DNA of 64,000 nt, taken from NCBI RefSeq assembly GCF_024623725.1, contig NZ_JANKHG010000016.1, forward strand, positions 141,029 through 205,028. Reading direction: 5' to 3'. Each line of letters starts with the position of its first letter. The first letter of the stretch is position 1. The stretch comes from Limnobacter parvus (GTDB lineage: Bacteria > Pseudomonadota > Gammaproteobacteria > Burkholderiales > Burkholderiaceae_B). The position numbers were made by a program, and so were the translations under genes. This document shows, one piece after another, positions 26,304 to 35,633 of this stretch. The notes beneath the pieces are model-generated. The model worked only from the letters and a program-made list of their open reading frames with translations, was not told the origin of the DNA and did no database searches.

Positions 26304-26597
26304 ATGATTTCAGGCGACAAACCACCCATAGCCTTCACAATGCCCGATGCCAAAAAGGCGGATGCTTTGGCCGCATCGCGGCCCCCGGAGGTGAAAACTG
26401 CAGCCGACCGGGATGGCGCCAGTGTGGTCGTGTCTGTTTCCAGGCCGCGCGGTACCATGCTGCTCGACAACACCACGCCGTTTAATGCGGACAAAGTGGA
26501 AATGATTCGGCGTCAACTCAGCGAAGGGGGCTTCAAAATTGAGGCCACAATCGTGGCAGAGCGTATGATCAATGATCAAAAAGCGCTGTTGGGCTAG
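26304..26597 (+). CDS. FlgM-like anti-sigma-28 factor
   Basis: The 97-aa protein has a disordered, Ala/Pro-rich N-terminal half and a C-terminal segment FNADKVEMIRRQLSEGGFKI, then an IVAERMINDQ helix. This matches the FlgM signature (V-x2-I-R-x2-I-x2-G-x-Y/F-x-I/V then iA-x-ml). FlgM holds flagellar sigma-28 (FliA) inactive until the hook is complete. No flagellar genes are adjacent, so it is an orphan here and could be a paralogue. It lies next to a divergent BLUF photoreceptor gene. Confidence 0.7.
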   Translation: MISGDKPPIAFTMPDAKKADALAASRPPEVKTAADRDGASVVVSVSRPRGTMLLDNTTPFNADKVEMIRRQLSEGGFKIEATIVAERMINDQKALLG

Positions 26598-26683
26598 AAA
26601 ATTGGTATGTCTGTTCACTAAATTTCATAAAATCGTTACAATAAAAAATAACAAATAAAAACAATGACTTAAGTTATATTATA

Positions 26684-26701
26684 AGTGTACGGTTGTACTC
26701 T
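26684..26701 (+). promoter_or_regulatory. Palindromic operator O1 upstream of the desaturase operon
   Basis: AGTGTACGGTTGTACTCT is a dyad (AGTGTAC/GTACTCT) with one mismatch. It resembles O2 at 26768 and the general AGTGnAC-N4-GTnCACT pattern reported for TetR-type fatty-acid desaturase repressors (DesT/FabR). AT-rich -10-like sequences (TATATTATAAG) lie immediately upstream. Confidence 0.5.
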
Positions 26702-26767
26702 TCTGACACTTTATTCTAGTTTTTAACCCAAAATTACTTGCAGAAAAAGGGTGTTTTTCGTTACATT

Positions 26768-26785
26768 AGTGCACATATGTTCACT
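26768..26785 (+). promoter_or_regulatory. Palindromic operator O2 (DesT/FabR-like)
   Basis: AGTGCACATATGTTCACT is an 18-bp palindrome with a single mismatch, located 16 bases before the ferredoxin reductase ATG (26801). Its form and position before a reductase-desaturase operon match known DesT/FabR operators. The regulator gene is not in the window. Confidence 0.6.
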
Positions 26786-26800
26786 TATGTGGAAAACGCC

Positions 26801-27913
26801 ATGAGAACCAATAGCCAACTGTCCAACAAAGTAGTCCGCGGACTCTCCAAAATTCTGGGTCAGGAATTTGTAAACTTCTGGCTTGAACAAGCTGGCAGCA
26901 CCCATTCAGCCGATCGTTGCCTCGCCGAGGTTGTGCGCATTGATCGCGAAACTGCAGACGCTGTTAGCCTTTGGTTGCGCCCCAATGCTTTGTTTGCAGG
27001 GTTTGAAGCTGGTCAACACGTGAACCTTAGCGTAACCATTGATGATGTGGTGCACACCCGTTCATACAGTTTCAGCAATGCCCCTATAGCCGATGGTTTG
27101 GTGCGCTTGACCATCAAGCAAACTCCAACTGGCCTGGTTTCCCGCTTCGCAGTGAACCAGCTGGAAGTGGGCACGGTGGTGGAATTGGGTGATGTGTTTG
27201 GTCACATGACTTTAAAGCAGACGCAGCCAGATTTGAACACCCAGCGCCCCACCATGCTGTTGCTGGCTGCTGGAAGCGGCATTACCCCCATGATCAGCCT
27301 GATTGAACAACTGGAAACCCAAGGCTGGCCCGCAGACGTGACGCTGATGAGCTGGGCGCGCAACCCTGAAGACGTGTTGTTTGATGCCACACTGAAAGCC
27401 AAAGCCAACGAACATTTCAAGTATGTTCGTCTGCTGGAAAGCGGTGCGAATCTGGCTGAAGGCGATTTGACCGGCCGCCCAAGTGCTGAGCAGTTTGCAG
27501 CTGTGGCGGGTACTTTGGAAACCACCGATGTTTACGCCTGTGGCCCAGATGGCTTTATGAATGCGCTACAAGGCATTTTGGGCGACACGCCCAAGAGTTT
27601 TCATGCTGAATCGTTCACACCCATGGCATTGACCATCGATGAAAACGCCGAGGTGAAAACCTACACGGTGACTCTGACCAAGAGCAATCGCATTCTGGAA
27701 GTGAGCAACAACAAGCCGTTGCTGAAGGCGTTGCAAGAGCAGGGCGTTAATCCCCCACATGGCTGCGGCATGGGCATTTGCAACACCTGTTCATGCGAAA
27801 AGCTGACTGGTACTACGCAAAACATGCAGAACAAGTCGGTGTGTGGCACCAACAACACAGCGTTGCGTTTGTGCATTAACGCCGCCCAAGGCCCGGTTTC
27901 ACTGGACCTCTAA
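26801..27913 (+). CDS. Ferredoxin reductase-type electron transfer protein (FAD, NADPH, 2Fe-2S)
   Basis: The 370-aa hybrid reductase passes electrons from NADPH through FAD to a C-terminal plant-type [2Fe-2S] cluster. An FAD-binding RSYSFSN lies near residue 88, an NADPH-binding GSGITPMISLIEQ near 156, and the cluster ligands C-x4-C-x2-C plus a distal Cys (HGCGMGICNTC, SVCGTNN) lie at about 320-355. I chose ATG 26801 (MRTNSQLSNKVVRGLSK). Earlier in-frame starts fall on the operator O2. It is 29 bases upstream of the desaturase gene and almost surely supplies its electrons. Confidence 0.92.
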   Translation: MRTNSQLSNKVVRGLSKILGQEFVNFWLEQAGSTHSADRCLAEVVRIDRETADAVSLWLRPNALFAGFEAGQHVNLSVTIDDVVHTRSYSFSNAPIADGLVRLTIKQTPTGLVSRFAVNQLEVGTVVELGDVFGHMTLKQTQPDLNTQRPTMLLLAAGSGITPMISLIEQLETQGWPADVTLMSWARNPEDVLFDATLKAKANEHFKYVRLLESGANLAEGDLTGRPSAEQFAAVAGTLETTDVYACGPDGFMNALQGILGDTPKSFHAESFTPMALTIDENAEVKTYTVTLTKSNRILEVSNNKPLLKALQEQGVNPPHGCGMGICNTCSCEKLTGTTQNMQNKSVCGTNNTALRLCINAAQGPVSLDL

Positions 27914-27942
27914 TTCAAATTCAAAAATATTCGGAGCGAATC

Positions 27943-29034
27943 ATGAGAAAAGTTGACCGCAAATTAAGCCCCGCTGAACTGGAACAGTTTGGTGCAGAAA
28001 TTGAAGCCCTTCGCCAAAAGCATTTGGCAGATGTGGGTGAGCGCGATGCCAAGTACATCACCAAGATTGAAAAAGCCGTGCGCTACACCGAAATTGCTGG
28101 CCGTGGCATGTTGATGGCTGGTATTTTTCCACCCGCGTTTGTGTTGGGTACATTGACTCTGGGTGTTTCAAAGATTCTGGAGAACATGGAGCTGGGCCAC
28201 AACGTAATGCATGGCCAATACGATTTCATGCAGAACAAGCGCTTGATGGGTCAAACCTATGAGTGGGATACCTGGTGTACTGCCGACAACTGGCGTTACA
28301 GCCACAACTATCGCCACCATACCTTCACCAACGTGCTGGGTGAAGACCATGACATTGGTTATGGCGTGTTGCGCCTGTTCCCCGAGCAAAAGTGGGAGCC
28401 ACGCTTTTTGGCGAATGTGCCTTTGATGGTGATTCTGGCCACTTTCTTTGAAAACCTGCTGGCTTTGCAAACACTTGAACTTGAAAAAGTAATCAATGGC
28501 GAGAAAACCCTGAAAGAAACCAAAGACCGCGCCATTCCGACCTTCAAGAAAGCAGGCCGCCAGATCGCGAAAGACTACGTGTTCTTCCCCTTGTTGGCGG
28601 GTCCATTCTTCTTGCCTGTGCTGGCGGGTAACTTCCTTGCCAACATCATTCGCAATTACTGGACTTTCGTGATTATTTTCTGTGGTCACTTTACTGCTGA
28701 TTCTGAAGTGTTCGACAAATCGATTACTGAAAACGAAACGCAAGCCCATTGGTACTTGCGCCAGCTGAAGGGTTCTTCGAACCTGACGGGTGGAAAATTG
28801 TTCCACATCATGTCTGGCAACCTGAGCCACCAGATCGAACACCACTTGTTCCCAGAGGTGCCTGCGCACCGCTATGCGGAAATGTCGGTTGAGGTGCAGG
28901 AAATTTGCAAGCGCTATGGCCAGCATTACAACAAGGCGTCGATCTTCAAGCAGTTCTCGACTGTGGTTGGCCGTGCATTCAAGTACAGTTTGCCTTCACT
29001 GAAGCGCAAGAACGCGAGTGCTTTGGCTGCCTGA
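27943..29034 (+). CDS. Membrane fatty acid desaturase
   Basis: The 363-aa di-iron desaturase introduces a double bond into acyl chains in the inner membrane. The three His boxes are H-x3-H in ELGHNVMHGQYD, H-x3-HH in SHNYRHHTFTN, and H-x2-HH in HQIEHHLFPE. Hydrophobic hairpins lie between them (residues about 55-80 and 215-250). It is downstream of the ferredoxin reductase gene, with the SD GGAG before ATG 27943. Desaturation probably adjusts membrane fluidity and responds to lipid state via the upstream operators. Confidence 0.95.
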   Translation: MRKVDRKLSPAELEQFGAEIEALRQKHLADVGERDAKYITKIEKAVRYTEIAGRGMLMAGIFPPAFVLGTLTLGVSKILENMELGHNVMHGQYDFMQNKRLMGQTYEWDTWCTADNWRYSHNYRHHTFTNVLGEDHDIGYGVLRLFPEQKWEPRFLANVPLMVILATFFENLLALQTLELEKVINGEKTLKETKDRAIPTFKKAGRQIAKDYVFFPLLAGPFFLPVLAGNFLANIIRNYWTFVIIFCGHFTADSEVFDKSITENETQAHWYLRQLKGSSNLTGGKLFHIMSGNLSHQIEHHLFPEVPAHRYAEMSVEVQEICKRYGQHYNKASIFKQFSTVVGRAFKYSLPSLKRKNASALAA

Positions 29035-29040
29035 GAATGA

Positions 29041-29068
29041 AGGCTCGGTTGCACAACCGAGCCTGTTT
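29041..29068 (+). terminator. Terminator of the reductase-desaturase operon
   Basis: A perfect 10-bp stem, AGGCTCGGTT pairing with AACCGAGCCT around a GCAC loop, is followed by GTTTAC. It lies 6 bases past the desaturase stop codon. The T-run is weak, but the position and perfect stem support termination. Confidence 0.7.
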
Positions 29069-29174
29069 ACCTGGCTTGACTAGTTTTTGTAAGCGTATGA
29101 CAACTTGTCTGCGTTAGTGCTGTGCATTCCCCAAGGGATGCGCAGTATTTACAACAAACAAAGGAAGTCCAGCC

Positions 29175-29690
29175 ATGAAAAAATTAATCTGTGTCGCCGC
29201 ACTGGCCACCGCCGCCGCAAGTCCTGTATTTGCCGAAGGCCCCTATTTGGGCGCTGCTTACAACAACCTGTCGATCACTGACAGCCGCATCGGTGGCGTT
29301 GAGCTAGATGTGGACACACTGGGTGTGGTCGGTGGCTACGAGCTTAGCCCCAATCTGGCCATCGAAGGCCGCCTGTTGACAGGCGTTGATGAAGAAACCT
29401 CAGGCCCGTTTCGTGCCGAGATCGATTCTTACATCGGTGTGAACCTGTTGGGCAAGCTTCCCCTGAACAATGAATTTTCGCTGTATGGCACCCTGGGTTA
29501 TGGTCTTCTGGATGCCAACATTAGTGGTCCAGGATTCAATACAAGCGATGACGATGGTGGCATGAGCTACGGTGGTGGTGTGATGTTTACCACTGGCAAC
29601 GTCAATATTCGTGCCGGTTACGAAATGTTGTATGACAAAGACAACATTGAGGCAGAAGGTTTGAACTTGACTGCAACTTTTGCATTCTAA
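29175..29690 (+). CDS. Small outer-membrane beta-barrel protein
   Basis: The 171-aa protein has a classic signal peptide (MKKLICVAALATAAASPVFA, cleavage after A20). The remainder alternates beta strands: YLGAAYNNLSI, GVVGGYELSPNLAIEGRLL, YIGVNLLGKLP, FSLYGTLGYG, GGGVMFTTGNVNIRAGYEM. It ends in an aromatic residue (ATFAF), the outer-membrane insertion signal. It looks like an eight-stranded OmpA/Opacity-type barrel. The SD AAGGA lies 9 bases before ATG. Physiological role unknown. Confidence 0.85.
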   Translation: MKKLICVAALATAAASPVFAEGPYLGAAYNNLSITDSRIGGVELDVDTLGVVGGYELSPNLAIEGRLLTGVDEETSGPFRAEIDSYIGVNLLGKLPLNNEFSLYGTLGYGLLDANISGPGFNTSDDDGGMSYGGGVMFTTGNVNIRAGYEMLYDKDNIEAEGLNLTATFAF

Positions 29691-29701
29691 GTTCCGATAG
29701 T

Positions 29702-29732
29702 GGGGAGCCAGCTTTGGCTTCCCTGTTCCTCT
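29702..29732 (+). terminator. Probable terminator after the beta-barrel gene
   Basis: GGGGAGCCA pairs with TGGCTTCCC (one G-T wobble) around a GCTT loop, then a T-rich tract (TGTTCCTCTTG). It starts about a dozen bases after the stop codon. Confidence 0.55.
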
Positions 29733-29872
29733 TGTGCCGGGGTTGCCACATTCCCGGATTGATTGATCATTCATTGACCTGAAGAGATGGCTTTTTGTGT
29801 TTCTTCTTGGTACTTTTCTGATGTAACAATGCCCTAAACTTGGTTTGGGAAATTCTTGATCAGAGCGTGTGA

Positions 29873-30832
29873 ATGTTTCGTCTGTGGCTTTTGATAGGAA
29901 TCGTATTCGCATCCGCGACCGCTCAGGCCGCGCCGGTGCGCATTGGCGTGTCTGAAACCATGCTTTCCCTGCCCTTGTATGTCGCCCAGTCGGAAGGCTT
30001 TTTCGAAAAACGCGGGGTCAGTGTTGAATTCGTCAGTTGCGTGGGCGGCAACCGTTGTATGCGCAACATGTTGGCTGGTCAAAGCGACCTTTCAACGGCC
30101 ACCGAGCTGCCTGTGGTGTTCAACAGCTTTGCGCGCAACGACTTCGCCATTTTGGCAAGTTTCGTAAGTGCTTCCAATGACCTGAAGGTTATTTCAAAAA
30201 CCAGCGCAAACATCACTGACCCTGGCAAAATGCGCGATAAAACCCTGGGTTATGTGAAAGGCACTGCGAGCCAGTATGTGCTTGATTTGGTGCTGGTGTA
30301 CAACGGCATCGACCCCGACACGGTCACTTTGAAGCAGGTTACGCCGGAGTCTGCACAAGACCAGCTTGACAAGGGCGATGTCGATGCCCTGTGCCTGTGG
30401 GAACCGTTTGTTTCTAAAATCAGGCTGGATTTGGGCAAGGAAGTGCAGTTGGTGCCCATCCCCAAACTTTATACAGAGACATTCAATCTGATTGCTCTGA
30501 AGTCCGTGATTCAGGCTCGCCCCAAGGAATTGGAAAAAATTCTATTGGCCCTGAGAGACAGCACCCAGTTTATTCAGGCCAATCCAGACAAAGCCAAAGC
30601 GCTGGCAGCCAAACAATTGAATGTTTCGGTCGACTTGGTGGACCAAATATTTGACGACTACCGGTTTCGCCTTAGCTTGAGTCGATCATTGGGTAGAACC
30701 ATGGAGGGGCAAGCCCGTTGGGCGGTGCGTGAAGGGCATGTCAAGGCCAAATCGGCACAACCTAATTATTCTGAATTCGTGGCACCTGTATTCTTGAAGG
30801 CGGTTGAACCAGCGGCGGTGTCTTTACAATGA
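29873..30832 (+). CDS. Periplasmic substrate-binding protein (NMT1/TauA-like)
   Basis: The 319-aa protein has a signal peptide (MFRLWLLIGIVFASATAQA). The mature part begins APVRIGVSETMLSLPLYVAQSEGFFEKRG, typical of the TauA/SsuA/NMT1 solute-binding family, followed by CVGGNRCMRNMLAGQSDLS and LGYVKGTASQYVLDLVL. No ABC permease or ATPase is adjacent. Instead it is followed directly by a hybrid histidine kinase gene, with which it is probably cotranscribed. A sensing role as a ligand-loaded partner of the kinase is therefore more likely than transport. The ligand is unknown. Confidence 0.85.
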   Translation: MFRLWLLIGIVFASATAQAAPVRIGVSETMLSLPLYVAQSEGFFEKRGVSVEFVSCVGGNRCMRNMLAGQSDLSTATELPVVFNSFARNDFAILASFVSASNDLKVISKTSANITDPGKMRDKTLGYVKGTASQYVLDLVLVYNGIDPDTVTLKQVTPESAQDQLDKGDVDALCLWEPFVSKIRLDLGKEVQLVPIPKLYTETFNLIALKSVIQARPKELEKILLALRDSTQFIQANPDKAKALAAKQLNVSVDLVDQIFDDYRFRLSLSRSLGRTMEGQARWAVREGHVKAKSAQPNYSEFVAPVFLKAVEPAAVSLQ

Positions 30833-30845
30833 AAGAGGGCAGCCC

Positions 30846-33125
30846 GTGCGCGTAGCCACCAAAATTAACCTGGCTATTCTTAGCACAATTATCTGCGCGA
30901 TTGTTTTGGTGGTGGGTAACCTGTTTTTGCTCAGTGAACAGTTTAAGGGGCTGGAACGCACAGAAAAAGCCCAAGCGATAACCCGCCTGTCCACCAGTCT
31001 GCTGGTGTTGACTCAGGAATATGTATTGTTCAAATCGCCTTCAGTGGCTGATTCATGGCGAAGTACCCTGACTGAACTGGAAAAGGTGCTGGACGCGAGT
31101 TCCAGCATGCAGGGCAGCCCGCAAGAGTTGCTTGACATTCAAAGCAGTTTGGCTGAACTAACGCCAATTTTTACCGAGTTAAAAAACAGCGGTTTGCCTG
31201 GGAGCCTTGACACGGATTTTCTTCAACGCCGGGAAAGTTTGATTGTTGAGCGATTGATTGCTGAAACCCAGGTTATTTCTGAACTGGGTTACCAGTGGGC
31301 CAGCCAGGTCAACGCTGACCAGGCACGAAGCTTAAGGGGTTTGCCACTGCTAGAGGCCGCAGGCCTGGGTAGTTTTGTGGTGGTAATTGCTTTGCTGGTG
31401 GTTTTAATGCGCACAGGCGTGTTGAACCCTTTGAACAAATTGAAACGCACAGCAGACGAAATTCGAAGTGGCAATGAGGATGCGGTGTGTGACGTCAACA
31501 CCCACGATGAACTGGGTGATGTTGCCAAGGCTGTGAACCAGATGGCCCACAATTTGGCACACAAGAATCGCAGGCTTCGGGACGCGAATTCGCGCATTGA
31601 AATGGCCAGTCAGGCGAAAACCGATTTTCTGTCCAACATGAGCCATGAGATTCGAACGCCGCTGAACGGGATTGTGGGTTTGACTTACTTGTTGAAAGAC
31701 ACTTCTGTTTCAAGCAATCAAAGACTTCTTCTGGAAAGCCTGGAGAAAACCTCACGAAACCTGATTGATCTGGTGAGTGACGTACTGGATATTTCGAAAA
31801 TTGAAGCCGGCAGCATGGAGCTGGAGAGCAAGACGTTTTCTACACTCGAGTTTATCGACAAAGTGTCGGGCATCATGACCGGTGCAGCCGCAAGTAAACC
31901 GATCGAGTTGATTATTGATGCCGCCACAGACCTGCCCAAGGAACTGATTGGCGATGAGCTGCGTTTCCGACAGATCGTGGTGAACCTCATAGGCAATGCG
32001 ATCAAATTTACCCCGGGCGGTTATGTGCATTTGGCCTTGAGTGTGGTCTCAAATACAGGGGGCGTATGCCGCTTGCGAGTTGAAGTGCAGGACACCGGCA
32101 TTGGCATATCGCCACAAGGACAGGCCAACCTATTTCGTCAGTTTCACCAAAGCAGTTCATCCGTCGCCAGGGAGTTTGGGGGGTCTGGGCTTGGTTTAAG
32201 TCTGGTTAAAAAACTGGTCGAGCTGATGAAGGGCAGCTTGGGTTTCAACAGCGAATTGGGGCATGGCAGCGTGTTTTGGGCTGAACTGGAGTTCGGCTTG
32301 CCTGCATCACCCATACTGGGTGAGAGCGGGCAGACTCCACCAGATACCTTGGTCTTGGTTTCCGACAGTGCGTTGCAAACCCAGGCCTTGATCAAGGCCG
32401 CTGCGCTGGTGGGCCGGGTTGTTGAGCCAGTACTTACTTTGGCTGCGGCCGAACATCGCATTCGAACGACTGGCAAGGTTGCGGGTGTGGTGTTGGATTT
32501 TCCGAGAAGCCAGATTGACCGCATGGCTTGGCTTGAGTTCGTGAACACAATGGGTCAGTTAGGCATACCCTGCGCGGTTTTGCTGGGCAGTGACGACACC
32601 CGCCGCCTGCTTGACAAGGGAATCAGTGAAATATTCAGTTCGATATTTGTGAAACCACTGACCCCTTTACAACTACAAAATGCATTCAAAACCTCGTCGA
32701 CTAATTTGCTGACACGTCCAGGCGTAGATTTGCTCGGCGCGAACAAACTCAACTTATTGATTGTTGATGACAGCGAATTGAACTTAAGGGTGCTGGAAGG
32801 CATTCTGAGTCGCAAACAGGCCAACATTACCAAAGCCAACAACGGCTTGGAAGCGTTATCCTACTTACTACAATTCGGCCACGGGTTTGATGCGGTGGTG
32901 ATGGATGTGCAGATGCCGTTGATGGACGGGCTGGAAGCCACCCGAGAAATTCGCAAGCAAGCATTTAACAGTGCGTTACCAGTGATTGGACTAACTGGTG
33001 AGGTGGGCCCAGAAGATGAAAAGCGCGCATTGGAGGCCGGCATGAACGCTGTGCTGCACAAACCGCTTCAGCCCGACGACCTTATGTTTGTTCTGAACAA
33101 ATTGATCAAGCCGATTGCAGCTTGA
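30846..33125 (+). CDS. Hybrid sensor histidine kinase with HAMP, pseudo-receiver and receiver
   Basis: The 759-aa inner-membrane sensor starts at GTG 30846 (GAGGG upstream). A TM segment (about residues 8-32), a periplasmic helical domain, and a second TM (about 172-192) are followed by HAMP (about 193-245). HisKA carries the phospho-acceptor H267 (NMSHEIRTPLNG). The HATPase motifs are NLIGNAIKF, DTGIGIS and GGSGLGLSLVKKLVELM. A diverged receiver-like domain lacking the phospho-Asp (about 505-615) precedes a true receiver with D687 (VVMDVQMPLMDG). It follows a periplasmic binding protein gene. No separate response regulator output is nearby. Confidence 0.9.
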   Translation: MRVATKINLAILSTIICAIVLVVGNLFLLSEQFKGLERTEKAQAITRLSTSLLVLTQEYVLFKSPSVADSWRSTLTELEKVLDASSSMQGSPQELLDIQSSLAELTPIFTELKNSGLPGSLDTDFLQRRESLIVERLIAETQVISELGYQWASQVNADQARSLRGLPLLEAAGLGSFVVVIALLVVLMRTGVLNPLNKLKRTADEIRSGNEDAVCDVNTHDELGDVAKAVNQMAHNLAHKNRRLRDANSRIEMASQAKTDFLSNMSHEIRTPLNGIVGLTYLLKDTSVSSNQRLLLESLEKTSRNLIDLVSDVLDISKIEAGSMELESKTFSTLEFIDKVSGIMTGAAASKPIELIIDAATDLPKELIGDELRFRQIVVNLIGNAIKFTPGGYVHLALSVVSNTGGVCRLRVEVQDTGIGISPQGQANLFRQFHQSSSSVAREFGGSGLGLSLVKKLVELMKGSLGFNSELGHGSVFWAELEFGLPASPILGESGQTPPDTLVLVSDSALQTQALIKAAALVGRVVEPVLTLAAAEHRIRTTGKVAGVVLDFPRSQIDRMAWLEFVNTMGQLGIPCAVLLGSDDTRRLLDKGISEIFSSIFVKPLTPLQLQNAFKTSSTNLLTRPGVDLLGANKLNLLIVDDSELNLRVLEGILSRKQANITKANNGLEALSYLLQFGHGFDAVVMDVQMPLMDGLEATREIRKQAFNSALPVIGLTGEVGPEDEKRALEAGMNAVLHKPLQPDDLMFVLNKLIKPIAA

Positions 33126-33206
33126 AACATGAGTTTGCTCACTGATGTGGTGGCCCAACCGCGTTATTCTTCTGTTACTGGTTTTTTGAATTTTGGGGGA
33201 TTTGAT

Positions 33207-33569
33207 TTGAGACTCTTGCTAAGCTGGGTTTTACACGCAGTGGCCTTGATGGGTGTTGCCTATGTGTTGCCAGGCGTTGTCGTAGAAGGTGTATTGGCTG
33301 CCTTCTGGGCTGCCCTGATTCTTGGTTTGGTTAATACAATCGTGAAGCCTGTGCTGCTTATCCTGACCTTGCCGTTGACGGTCGTTACGCTAGGGCTTTT
33401 CTATTTTGTGTTGAATGGGTTGATGTTTTACTGGGTGGGTTCAATCCTGGATGGTTTTCAGGTAACTGGATTCTGGTGGGCGGTGTTGGCGGCGTTGCTG
33501 TATTCCTTGTTTGCCACATTTCTCAGCTCGATCCTGTTCCAAGAGAAAGTCAGGATCGAACGCATTTAA
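33207..33569 (+). CDS. Phage-holin-4-2 superfamily small membrane protein (YvlD-like)
   Basis: The 120-aa integral membrane protein has four hydrophobic segments: LLSWVLHAVALMGVAYVLPG, FWAALILGLVNTIVKPVLLI, LGLFYFVLNGLMFYWVG and FWWAVLAALLYSLFATFLS. This is the arrangement of the Phage_holin_4_2/YvlD family. I chose TTG 33207 because GGGGGA lies 6 bases upstream and homologues start there (MRLLLSW). An in-frame ATG at 33129 has no ribosome binding site. The family name does not imply a prophage, since these are common chromosomal proteins of unknown role. Confidence 0.8.
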   Translation: MRLLLSWVLHAVALMGVAYVLPGVVVEGVLAAFWAALILGLVNTIVKPVLLILTLPLTVVTLGLFYFVLNGLMFYWVGSILDGFQVTGFWWAVLAALLYSLFATFLSSILFQEKVRIERI

Positions 33570-33578
33570 GTTCATTCA

Positions 33579-35534
33579 TTAAGCCTGTTCACTTATTTTG
33601 AATTTGCCCATGACAGTGTCCATGTGATTGGAAAGGTTTTGTAACTCGCTGATCACTTGGTTTACTTCTTGGGCAACCCCTTGGCTTTCCTCGGTCATGC
33701 GAGCAATGTTTTCGACTTGCCGTGCAATCAGGGTGGACGCAGCGCTTTGTTCGCTAAGGGCTTCATTGATTTCATTCACGGCCTGTTCGGCCTCGTCTGT
33801 GTGCTGGGTGATGGCTTCCATTTGTTGTTCGGCGCCCTGCGAAGCCTTTTCACCAGTTTTGATCATCTGTGCCCAGCCGTTTACCTGGCTGACTGCGGAA
33901 TGGGTTTCACCTTGAATGTCAGTGATCAGTGATGAAATGTTTTTGGTGGATGCCGCAGTTTTTTCGGCAAGTTTTCGCACCTCATCGGCCACCACGGCAA
34001 AACCTCGGCCCTGTTCACCCGCACGCGCTGCTTCAATGGCAGCATTCAGGGCCAGCAAATTGGTTTGTGCAGCGATGGCGTGTATCACCTGAACAATGTT
34101 TGAGATGTTGTCGGACTGAAGGCCGAGATTGTTAATACTTTGCGCCAAAGACCCTGACGCAACGCCGATTTCAGCCATGGCCTGGCGCGCCTGCTTCACG
34201 CTTTCACGACCCTGAACTGAAGAATGCCCAGCCTGGTTGGAAAGTTCCAGCGCCTGGCTTGCGTGGTTGTGTACCTGGCCAATCGATACAGTGAGTTCTT
34301 CAACCGATGCAGCCACGGCTGAAGCGGAATCAGTTTGTTCCTGCGCACTGTTCTTTACATGGGCTGCCGCACCAACCAGGGTTTCAACGGTGTGGGTCAT
34401 GCGGTTGCAAGCGTCTTTCAGTTCAGCCACCAAGGTGGTTTGTTTCAGTCGAATATTCTCTAGGGCCGCCCGAATTTTGCTGATTTCATTGCTGCCCCTG
34501 CTGGCGATGGGTTTCGACAAATCTCCCGTTCCCATAATTTTTGCATGGGCTAAAATTTGTGAAATTTCATTGTTTGTGTCTTTAAACACCAAATAGCCCA
34601 TTGTGAATGCGAGTATCAGCACCGTCAGCGAGATGGCACTCGCGATAGCGAGGTCGGCTTGCATGCTGGCAATACGCAAGGTCAAGTCATCTTGCAAGGT
34701 GGCGTTCAAGCCTTGGCTAAGCAGAAAACTTGCGGTGACTGCCTGGTTCAACCAACGAATAGTTTCGGCCGAGCCCGTCATGCTTTCATAATTCAGATCT
34801 TTGGCCGACTCTGCGGCAACCCAGTCAACCACGGATTGTAGGCGGGCGTCGATGGTCTCCAGTTGTTTTAGAACATCAGCCGGAATGTTGCCACCGGCGG
34901 CATTCGACTTCTCCGTGGCTTCGCGCACTTCTTCAAGTACGCGTTTCAAGGTGCTCATGCGGGAATTGGCAAAGCTTAATGTGCCAGCCACATCGCTGCT
35001 TTGAAAGCGCAACTGTTCTTCCAGGCCAGAAAGGTAGTCGATTACCCCGGGCAATTGAAATGCCATGGGGCTCATCATGTAGTAGCTGGGCAAATAGGGG
35101 TCTAGAGTCAGTTCACTTTCATCGGCCAACTGACGTACCAAAGTAACCATTTGATCACCCAAGTTGTTTGAATCGGCCTGGGTGGATTGCCGAGACAAAG
35201 CTTTGGGAAGCAGTTCAGTCAATCGGTCTATGTTTTTCGCAGTGTTTTGCCAATTGCCGGGCAATTCGTTTTTTATGGCGCCAAGTGTTTGGGTTGTGGC
35301 TTCCAGCGAGGTGGCCTTGTGCTGTGCCCTGTCATTGGCAATCGTTTGAAGCACAGGGTTTAATTTGCCAAGTACCACAGCGCCTTGAAGTTCGTTGGCA
35401 GACGAGCCGATCAACGTGTTGACCTGCGTGTACATTTGTTGAAATAGAAAGCCGAATGCCACCAGCAGGGGCAGGGCGATCAGGGCACATTTTTTGGGCA
35501 GGGAAAGTGAGTCGAGTAAGGACTTGAATAGCAT
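33579..35534 (-). CDS. Methyl-accepting chemotaxis protein
   Basis: The 651-aa chemoreceptor starts at ATG 35534 (GGAG five bases upstream). TM1 ([17 protein letters not shown]) is followed by a large periplasmic helical domain, TM2 (about residues 300-320, [15 protein letters not shown]), HAMP, and the MA signalling domain with the hairpin tip [21 protein letters not shown] and [14 protein letters not shown]. No CheR-binding NWETF-type pentapeptide tail is visible. It is convergent with the holin-like gene. The ligand is unknown. Confidence 0.95.
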   Translation of the reverse strand: MLFKSLLDSLSLPKKCALIALPLLVAFGFLFQQMYTQVNTLIGSSANELQGAVVLGKLNPVLQTIANDRAQHKATSLEATTQTLGAIKNELPGNWQNTAKNIDRLTELLPKALSRQSTQADSNNLGDQMVTLVRQLADESELTLDPYLPSYYMMSPMAFQLPGVIDYLSGLEEQLRFQSSDVAGTLSFANSRMSTLKRVLEEVREATEKSNAAGGNIPADVLKQLETIDARLQSVVDWVAAESAKDLNYESMTGSAETIRWLNQAVTASFLLSQGLNATLQDDLTLRIASMQADLAIASAISLTVLILAFTMGYLVFKDTNNEISQILAHAKIMGTGDLSKPIASRGSNEISKIRAALENIRLKQTTLVAELKDACNRMTHTVETLVGAAAHVKNSAQEQTDSASAVAASVEELTVSIGQVHNHASQALELSNQAGHSSVQGRESVKQARQAMAEIGVASGSLAQSINNLGLQSDNISNIVQVIHAIAAQTNLLALNAAIEAARAGEQGRGFAVVADEVRKLAEKTAASTKNISSLITDIQGETHSAVSQVNGWAQMIKTGEKASQGAEQQMEAITQHTDEAEQAVNEINEALSEQSAASTLIARQVENIARMTEESQGVAQEVNQVISELQNLSNHMDTVMGKFKISEQA

Positions 35535-35633
35535 GCGTACTCCGGTGGCCAATTGTTTTCACTGTGTACCTTCCAGTGTGGCGCGCATGGCTTTAATTCA
35601 CATCCCTGTTCGATGGGAACCCAAAATGGTTAG

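Noticed and set aside
28168..28926. 252-codon frame antisense to the fatty acid desaturase
   Set aside because: The plus strand carries all three His boxes of a desaturase. The antisense frame has no conserved motif.
33207..33569. Phage holin-like gene as evidence of a prophage
   Set aside because: The family is named after phage holins but is common in chromosomes. No other phage gene is in the window.
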